From positions 1 through 41,775 of the forward strand of contig JAJFGN010000015.1 in assembly GCA_021776115.1 (NCBI GenBank): a DNA stretch of 41,775 nt, given 5' to 3'. The notes beneath the pieces are model-generated. The model searched no databases, was not told where the DNA came from, and saw nothing but the letters and a program-made list of their open reading frames with translations. Within the stretch, counting starts at the first letter, position 1; each line of letters starts with the position of its first letter. This stretch comes from Kiloniellaceae bacterium. Its GTDB lineage: Bacteria; Pseudomonadota; Alphaproteobacteria; Kiloniellales; J153. Made by a program: the position numbers and the translations under genes. Shown here in pieces: positions 34,893 through 41,775 of this stretch.

Positions 34893-35015
34893 GGCTATCC
34901 CCCAGGTGATGGTGGCGGCGCCGGGCCTGCCGGTGCGCCGTTTTCCTCTCTCCGGTTTGTATGCAAGCAGGGCCCGCCGCTCCCCGTCAACACGTTTTAA
35001 CTGCCGCGCCTAAAC

Positions 35016-37270
<2,255 letters not shown>

Positions 37271-37645
37271 ATGCTCAACTCCCTCACACTCATACTGTGC
37301 TGCCAATTGGCCGGCGAACTGTCGGCGACGGCCTTGCAGATTTCAGTGCCAGGGCCCGTGATCGGCATGGTGCTGCTGTTTTGTTTTCTGCTGGTGCGCG
37401 GCTCCATTCCGGAAAATCTTGCCCGAACGGCCGATGGCTTGCTCAGCCATCTTTCGTTGTTGTTTGTCCCCGCCGGTGTCGGAGTGATGTTGCACTTCAG
37501 ACTGTTGGGCGACGACTGGCTGCCAATTGGCGTCGCGCTGGTCGTGAGCACGGTGCTGACCATCGCCGTGACGGCACTGACGATGACCTGGCTTGGTCGG
37601 CGCGTATCTGGGCCGGACGGGTCTTCTTCGAACGGCAAGCTTTAG
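37271..37645 (+). CDS. lrgA: LrgA/CidA family holin-like protein
   Basis: From ATG 37271, with GTGAGG nine bases upstream, the product has 124 residues and four membrane helices. It carries the family stretch PGPVIGMVLLFCFLLVRGSI (about 27-46), then LLSHLSLLFVPAGVGVM. LrgA/CidA proteins are small membrane proteins resembling phage holins, affecting murein hydrolase activity and, in some bacteria, carrying pyruvate. The frame is open further upstream to 37184 without conservation. It is directly followed by lrgB with no gap. Confidence 0.92.
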   Translation: MLNSLTLILCCQLAGELSATALQISVPGPVIGMVLLFCFLLVRGSIPENLARTADGLLSHLSLLFVPAGVGVMLHFRLLGDDWLPIGVALVVSTVLTIAVTALTMTWLGRRVSGPDGSSSNGKL

Positions 37646-38362
37646 ATGCGCGATCTCCGCGACATATGGGTGTACCTCAGTGCAAGTCCGCTGCTGCATT
37701 TGACCTTGACGCTCGTCGCGTTCCAGGTCGGCACATGGGTCTATACCAAGGGCAAGCTCAACCCCATGCTGAACCCTGTTCTGATTGCCGTGATCTTGGT
37801 GGTCGCTTTCCTTCTCGCAACCGAAACCAGCTATCGGGACTATTTCGATGGCGCTCAGTTCGTTCATTTTCTGCTCGGCGCGGCGACCGTCGCGCTTGCC
37901 GTTCCGCTGTATCGGCAGCTCGAGAAGGTGCGGCAGTCGGCGCTGGCCATTCTCGCAAGCATTCTTGCAGGCTCCCTCACCGCGATCGTTTCGGCAATCG
38001 GGATAGGCTATATTCTCGATGGCTCGCGTGATGCTCTGGTGTCTCTGGCACCGAAATCCGTAACCGCGCCGGTTGCGATGGGAATATCGGAACAGTTGGG
38101 CGGTCTTCCATCTCTGACCGCGGTGCTGGTCATTCTGACCGGTATCCTTGGCGCGATGCTGGGGCCAATCGTTCTCAATCTGATTGGGGTTAAGGATTGG
38201 GCTGCCCGAGGCCTCGCGATCGGCACGGCCAGCCACGGAATTGGCACCGCCCGAGCCTTTCAGATCAATGAGATTGCGGGCGCCTTTTCAGGCCTGGCAA
38301 TGGGCCTAAACGCCTTAGCGACCGCGATTCTGCTGCCGCTGATCTGGCACTGGATTTTTTGA
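37646..38362 (+). CDS. lrgB: LrgB family membrane protein
   Basis: The 238-residue protein has six or more membrane segments. Family motifs are LNPMLNPVLIAVILVVAFLL near 40, the PLYRQLEK region near 88, and KSVTAPVAMGISEQLGGLPS (about 133-152). The late GTASHGIGTARAF, close to the end, completes the set. LrgB/CidB proteins pair with LrgA/CidA to control autolysis or export of small acids. The ATG follows the lrgA stop immediately, so they are translationally coupled. No LytTR or LysR regulator is adjacent. Confidence 0.94.
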   Translation: MRDLRDIWVYLSASPLLHLTLTLVAFQVGTWVYTKGKLNPMLNPVLIAVILVVAFLLATETSYRDYFDGAQFVHFLLGAATVALAVPLYRQLEKVRQSALAILASILAGSLTAIVSAIGIGYILDGSRDALVSLAPKSVTAPVAMGISEQLGGLPSLTAVLVILTGILGAMLGPIVLNLIGVKDWAARGLAIGTASHGIGTARAFQINEIAGAFSGLAMGLNALATAILLPLIWHWIF

Positions 38363-38396
38363 CCGGAGATGCGGGTAAGTTAGGGTTCGGAATTGG

Positions 38397-39104
38397 TTAG
38401 GAAGCAAAGTTCGGGAAATACCTCGCCATCATGCGGTCGCGGTAGGTGATCAGGTTGGTCAGGCTTTCGGCCGCCTCGCGGATGGGCGACGCGAAGTAAG
38501 GCGTAAGGATCGAGCCCAGGAAGCCCAAGGCCGCCGCGTCGATGCCGCGCGGCGCTTCGCCCATCAGGTAGGGTTTGTCGCCCAGGTGCTCCGACAAGGC
38601 GCGCAGGGAGCGCGTGGCGAGGTCGGTGATTTCCGAGTCCGAGTGCCGGCCCAGACCGTGACCGTGCAGGGCTTGGAGAACGTCTCGGCGCGTCTTGTGG
38701 CGAATCTCGTCGCGGATTTCCGCCGGGGCGGCGTCGAAGAAATGGGCCGGGCCTTTCTCGAAATTCTCGTCGTCGGCCCAGCGCAGATGAACCTGCGCCC
38801 AATAGAGGTGGTCTTCCAGCATCCGCTCGATCGCCCAAGACTGCGCGCGCTGCGCCCCGGTCAGGTTGCGGTCGAGATCGGCGCCGTAGGTTTTCTCGAT
38901 GTGGGCGCGGATAAAGGTCGAATCGGCGACCAGCTTATCGCCGTCCTCGATAAAGGGCAGCTTGCCCTTGGGCGCGCGGGGAAAGCCGGATTGGTCCTCG
39001 CGGTACGCGATGTCCGCCATCTTGAGGTGAACCATGGTCTTGACGACAAAGGGGCTGGGGTCGGGAAGGCCCCAGGCGGGGCCGAAGACATAAAGTGTCA
39101 GCAC
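38397..39104 (-). CDS. Glutathione S-transferase family protein (FaxC/metaxin-like)
   Basis: Starting at GTG 39104, with GGAG upstream, the product has 235 residues. An N-terminal thioredoxin-like domain has the motif LPDPSPFVVKTMVHLKMADI, then KGKLPFIEDGDKLVADSTFI, typical of the GST N domain with the cis-proline before Phe. The helical C domain resembles the FaxC/metaxin-type GST_C (AESLTNLITYRDRMMARYFP). It probably binds glutathione or related thiols, but its substrate is unknown. An in-frame extension to 39161 is not conserved. It is divergent from a YafY-type regulator that may control it. Confidence 0.88.
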   Translation of the reverse strand: MLTLYVFGPAWGLPDPSPFVVKTMVHLKMADIAYREDQSGFPRAPKGKLPFIEDGDKLVADSTFIRAHIEKTYGADLDRNLTGAQRAQSWAIERMLEDHLYWAQVHLRWADDENFEKGPAHFFDAAPAEIRDEIRHKTRRDVLQALHGHGLGRHSDSEITDLATRSLRALSEHLGDKPYLMGEAPRGIDAAALGFLGSILTPYFASPIREAAESLTNLITYRDRMMARYFPNFAS

Positions 39105-39194
39105 GTGGCGTTCTCCAAGGTGGTTTAGACCCCTTGCATAATCCACCCCTGCTGCCACCATGCTGTCAGTATCGAAGAGCGAGTGGACAGATTA

Positions 39195-39899
39195 ATGCGC
39201 CGTGCCGACCGGCTGTTTCAGATCATTCAAATCCTGCGCGGCGCGCGCGGGCCCATGACCGGGCGCAAACTCGCTGAGGAGCTTGAGACCTCGCTGCGCA
39301 CCGTTTACCGGGACATCGCGGAGTTGCTGGCGCAGCGGGTGCCGATCCGGGGCGAGGCGGGGGTCGGTTATGTGCTGGCGCCGGGCTACGACATGCCGCC
39401 CCTGATGCTGACGCCCGACGAGATCGAGGCGGCGGTGCTGGGCGCGCAGTGGGTCGCCGGGCGGGGCGACCCGGCGCTGACGCGCGGCGCGCGCGATCTG
39501 GTCGCCAAGATCGGGGCGGTGGTGCCCGCGCATCTGCGCCCGATGATTCTGGACTCGGCGGTGAATGCGCCCAAGCTGACGCCCCTGGCGCCCGATGCCC
39601 TGGATATGGAGCGCGTCCGGATTTGGATTCGCACCCGCGGCAAGCTGCGCATCCGCTATGGCGACGAGGCGGGGCGCGCCAGCGACCGGGTCGTCTGGCC
39701 GATCGGGGTGGCCTATTTCGAGGCCGTGCGGCTTATCACCGCCTGGTGCGAATTACGCCAAGCCTTCCGGCACTTCCGCACCGACCGCATCAAGTCGGCC
39801 GATTTCCTGGACCAGACCTTTCCGACGCCGGTCCGGGTTCTGCGCGCCGCCTGGAAGAAAGAAGAAGCCGCGCGCACGCCGGGGTGCGGGGATGCGTGA
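39195..39899 (+). CDS. YafY-type HTH/WYL transcriptional regulator
   Basis: From ATG 39195 the product has 234 residues. An N-terminal HTH_11 domain (about 1-60) opens MRRADRLFQIIQILRGARG and includes TGRKLAEELETSLRTVYRDI. A WYL-like ligand-sensing domain (about 125-220) contains LRIRYGDEAGRASDRVVWPI. This is the YafY group of DNA-binding regulators. A GTG at 39183 could also start it (four residues longer). It is divergent from the GST gene 90 bases away, which is its most likely target. The effector is unknown. Confidence 0.9.
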   Translation: MRRADRLFQIIQILRGARGPMTGRKLAEELETSLRTVYRDIAELLAQRVPIRGEAGVGYVLAPGYDMPPLMLTPDEIEAAVLGAQWVAGRGDPALTRGARDLVAKIGAVVPAHLRPMILDSAVNAPKLTPLAPDALDMERVRIWIRTRGKLRIRYGDEAGRASDRVVWPIGVAYFEAVRLITAWCELRQAFRHFRTDRIKSADFLDQTFPTPVRVLRAAWKKEEAARTPGCGDA

Positions 39900-39913
39900 C
39901 CTGGGCGGACCCG

Positions 39914-40402
39914 CTACAGCCCGGCCGCTTGGTTCTCGATCTTCAGGGCCACCGGCCCCGAAAGCTTGCCGTCGATGGGCAAGCCATTGTCGCGCTGATA
40001 CTGCCGGATCGCCTCGCCCGTCTTGGGGCCGTACTGGCCGTCGACCGGACCGGGCCGGTAACCGAGCTGGGTCAGATTGGCCTGGGTCGCCGCGACTAGG
40101 TTAGAGGTCTTGACGCCTTGCGAAGTCTGCGTGCGTGGGCTTGTCGAATAGCGTTTCCAAACCGGCTCGCCCAGGTTCACCGTGTCGGCGTCCGTGAGGC
40201 CACCGAAGGCCGCGCCGAGCCCGGTGCCGATCAACGCGCCCTGCAATACCGAAAGACCGGTAACCGCCCCAACCACGGCGCCCGCAGCCGCGCCGATCCC
40301 GCCGCCGGAAATCGCGCGATCCCCCGTCGCGGTGCCACACCCCGCCAAAAGGAAGCTGAGCGCCACGACGCTTGCCGAAACGAATGAACGAGACCGGTAC
40401 AT
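39914..40402 (-). CDS. Lipoprotein with glycine zipper and peptidoglycan-binding domain
   Basis: The ATG at 40402 follows GGAGGTGGTGTC and gives 162 residues. A signal peptide with lipobox LLAGC (cysteine near 22) anchors it to a membrane. A glycine-zipper segment (GGGIGAAAGAVVGAVTGLSV, about 32-51) is followed by a second one, QGALIGTGLGAAFGGL. At the end is a PG_binding_1 domain (about 100-155; LTQLGYRPGPVDGQYGPKTG). Family knowledge suggests tethering of the outer membrane to the cell wall. The longer open frame to 40459 lacks any homology. The gene is alone. Confidence 0.92.
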   Translation of the reverse strand: MYRSRSFVSASVVALSFLLAGCGTATGDRAISGGGIGAAAGAVVGAVTGLSVLQGALIGTGLGAAFGGLTDADTVNLGEPVWKRYSTSPRTQTSQGVKTSNLVAATQANLTQLGYRPGPVDGQYGPKTGEAIRQYQRDNGLPIDGKLSGPVALKIENQAAGL

Positions 40403-40498
40403 GACACCACCTCCTCCAAGGTTAGTCAGGTCGTCGAATAGCGGCGTTATGCCTAGCACGAAGGGGTGGCTTACCGCAATTAACCGGTCCCTTGGCCG

Positions 40499-41161
40499 TC
40501 ATCCCAAGTCCCCCTCCTTTGCCAGCGCCGCGCGCAGGCGCGCCATCAGCTCGTCCGCGGTGACGATGCCGGATGGCGAGATGTTCACACCGCCGGCGCG
40601 CAACATACGCGCGATCCAGGTGTTGCAGGTATTGAACAAGTAGAAAGTGCCGCGGGCGTTGTAAAAGAAACTGTCCGGGTACAGCCCGCGCGAGACGGCT
40701 TGCGCACGGCCCCCCGCCGGACGCTCGAAGGTGCCGGCAATGGCGCCGATCAGGCGCCGTAGGCCGTCTTGGCTCAGCGCCACCGGCACGACCTCGGGTT
40801 CCGCAAGGCTCGGCGCCGGCGCGCGCGCGAGACCGGCCAGGTGCATGACCGCCGGGGTCGCGGTCAAGGCCGCGCCCAGCGTCACGCCGAGGCTGGGCTC
40901 GGCCGCCGGATAGAAGTCCCGGTCGCCCCAGCCGAACTCGAGGAACGCGGCTTGCGGGAAGTCCGCCGCCTCCGGCAAGAGGCCGGTCGCCGCCGCCTCC
41001 GCGCGCGCCATGACGATCGCCGCATGCCAGCCGTTGCTGACGACAAGGACCGTGTGGATGCGCGGCCCCGAATCGGCCGGCGGCAAGGGCGCCGCCGGCG
41101 CGCAAGCGGCCAGCCCCATCGCGATGACAAACCACACCAAGACGCGAAACCCGATTCTCAT
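40499..41161 (-). CDS. DUF2459 (TIGR02117) family lipoprotein
   Basis: The 220-residue protein has a short signal with a lipobox ending in AAC (LAAC, cysteine near residue 20). The DUF2459 domain follows: HTVLVVSNGWHAAIVMAR (about 36-53), FLEFGWGDRDFYPAAEPS (about 73-90) and YLFNTCNTWIARMLRAGGVN near 175-194. The histidine of SNGWH and the cysteine of NTCN make a Cys/His pair that suggests a papain-like or NlpC-type peptidase fold. The function is not established. The gene is single, at the edge of a repeat-rich gap. Confidence 0.9.
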   Translation of the reverse strand: MRIGFRVLVWFVIAMGLAACAPAAPLPPADSGPRIHTVLVVSNGWHAAIVMARAEAAATGLLPEAADFPQAAFLEFGWGDRDFYPAAEPSLGVTLGAALTATPAVMHLAGLARAPAPSLAEPEVVPVALSQDGLRRLIGAIAGTFERPAGGRAQAVSRGLYPDSFFYNARGTFYLFNTCNTWIARMLRAGGVNISPSGIVTADELMARLRAALAKEGDLG

Positions 41162-41247
41162 GGCCGCAGCTTAGCACCGGACCCCGCGCGCCGGGAAACC
41201 TACGCGCATTTTGACCCCCATCCCCGGCATCGCGCGGCCTGCGCGAA

Positions 41248-41284
41248 TTCCCTGTTATTCCCTGAGAACAGGGAAATAAAAAAA
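41248..41284. repeat. TTCCCTGTT palindromic repeat, copy B
   Basis: It is the exact reverse complement of 13833-13869 over 37 bases, including the run of seven A/T. The stem arms are TTCCCTGTT and AACAGGGAA around ATTCCCTGAG. Confidence 0.85.
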
Positions 41285-41307
41285 TGCCCCGCGCGGATGG
41301 CCCCGAA

Positions 41308-41369
41308 TTCCCTGTTATTCCCTGATACCCGGGCCTGTTTCCCGAAATTAACAGGGAAATAACAGGGAA
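41308..41369. repeat. TTCCCTGTT palindromic repeat, copy C (divergent)
   Basis: The same ends, TTCCCTGTTATTCCCTG and AACAGGGAAATAACAGGGAA, surround a longer centre with CCCGGGCCTG. It lies 23 bases after copy B. Confidence 0.75.
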
Positions 41370-41527
41370 CGCCCACGCGGGCCCGCCCGCCGCCCGCGAT
41401 AGTATCGTGATTCACAACCAGCATGGCCGTCCTCCAATCGCCGCCTCGAAACGAAAAGATTTTAACGCCGCGCGCGCGGCGTGGGGCGGAAAGCCTGTGG
41501 AAGGATCGGACGGCCGCGCGGCGCGTT

Positions 41528-41548
41528 CCCTCGCCCGCCGGGAGAGGG
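41528..41548. repeat. CCCTCGCCCG/GGGAGAGGG repeat
   Basis: Twenty of 21 bases match 13619-13639. It is a short hairpin-forming, REP-like sequence. Confidence 0.65.
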
Positions 41549-41678
41549 TTAGGGTGAGGGGCGGTTGTTTTCTCGCGCCGTCGAGGGCGCGCCCTTAACG
41601 AAGGCGCCGGGCATCCGCGCCCACGAAACCGAAACCCCCTTGCATGTTCTGTCAGGCGCGAATCGGCGAAGATTTGCG

Positions 41679-41714
41679 CCGGTCCAGGGCGAGCGATCGC
41701 TCGCCCTGGACCGG
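41679..41714. repeat. Perfect 36-bp palindrome
   Basis: Bases 41679-41696 (CCGGTCCAGGGCGAGCGA) are followed without a spacer by their exact reverse complement, centred on GCGATCGC. As DNA this could be extruded as a cruciform. As RNA it is a long hairpin, and GCGATCGC is also a highly symmetric 8-bp site. Flanking bases (GCGC and ACCG) do not extend the symmetry. No gene overlaps it. Confidence 0.9.
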
Positions 41715-41775
41715 ACCGGCGGGGCCGTAGTCCCCTTGGCTTCGACCCGCGGGTGAGCGTGGTCCGCCGGTCCTT

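Larger units (their letters stand above)
41162..41775. other. Gene-free, repeat-rich right end of window
   Basis: These 614 bases to the window edge show repeats, not genes: two TTCCCTGTT elements (41248-41369), a CCCTC/GAGGG piece (41528-41548) and a perfect palindrome (41679-41714). Frames of about 60 codons in this region show no family match and no ribosome-binding site. Confidence 0.55.

Noticed and set aside
41565-41756. A 63-codon plus-strand frame at the right end.
   Set aside because: It runs across the perfect palindrome and repeat DNA and has no recognisable domain.

Overview
The window is high-GC DNA with short intergenic gaps. Its gene content and gene order point to an alphaproteobacterium, probably of the Rhodospirillales type. 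The supporting signs are argH-lptM-lysA-TIGR02302, the block HIG1-PduO-etfB-etfA-hbd, and an ethylmalonyl-CoA pathway cluster, all of which are alphaproteobacterial arrangements. I saw no rRNA, complete tRNA or CRISPR array.

Layout. Positions 1-2020 form a lower-GC edge: the 3' end of an IS30-type transposase, a Rid-family gene without the usual arginine, and a stand-alone DdlA-type D-Ala-D-Ala ligase. Positions 2128-7656 (minus strand) carry argH, lptM, lysA and a TIGR02302 membrane/coiled-coil protein. A TlpA-like thioredoxin is transcribed head-to-head with argH. Positions 8584-12903 carry three consecutive exported proteins: one with a PASTA domain, an 851-residue DUF11-repeat lipoprotein, and a PEP-CTERM protein. 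A DUF5681 gene and a repeat-rich gap follow. Positions 13908-17543 (minus) carry a HIG1-type protein, the cobalamin adenosyltransferase, both ETF subunits and 3-hydroxybutyryl-CoA dehydrogenase. Positions 17615-20600 hold an MFS/LysR divergent pair, a receiver-domain remnant and a GNAT enzyme.

Positions 20705-26184 are the metabolic centre: methylsuccinyl-CoA dehydrogenase (mcd) and crotonyl-CoA carboxylase/reductase (ccr) on the minus strand, with ethylmalonyl-CoA mutase (ecm) divergent. These are three signature enzymes of the ethylmalonyl-CoA pathway for acetyl-CoA assimilation. The upstream block supplies what they need: ETF as electron acceptor for Mcd, adenosylcobalamin for Ecm, and a hydroxybutyryl-CoA dehydrogenase acting just before crotonyl-CoA.

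Positions 26273-32668 look rearranged: a lipoprotein, a broken 5' copy of a NUDIX gene with a 58-nt repeat, a methyltransferase, a SulP transporter with a tandem universal stress protein, an ACT-like protein and the intact NUDIX gene. Positions 32976-41161 carry gamma-glutamyltransferase, leuA, lrgAB, a GST divergent from a YafY/WYL regulator, a peptidoglycan-binding lipoprotein and a DUF2459 lipoprotein. The window ends in repeats, including a perfect 36-bp palindrome and inverted copies of a TTCCCTGTT element also found at 13.8 kb.

I found no unmistakably new biochemical system. The best candidates for something undescribed are the three-gene exported cluster at 8.6-12.9 kb and the dispersed palindromic repeat family.
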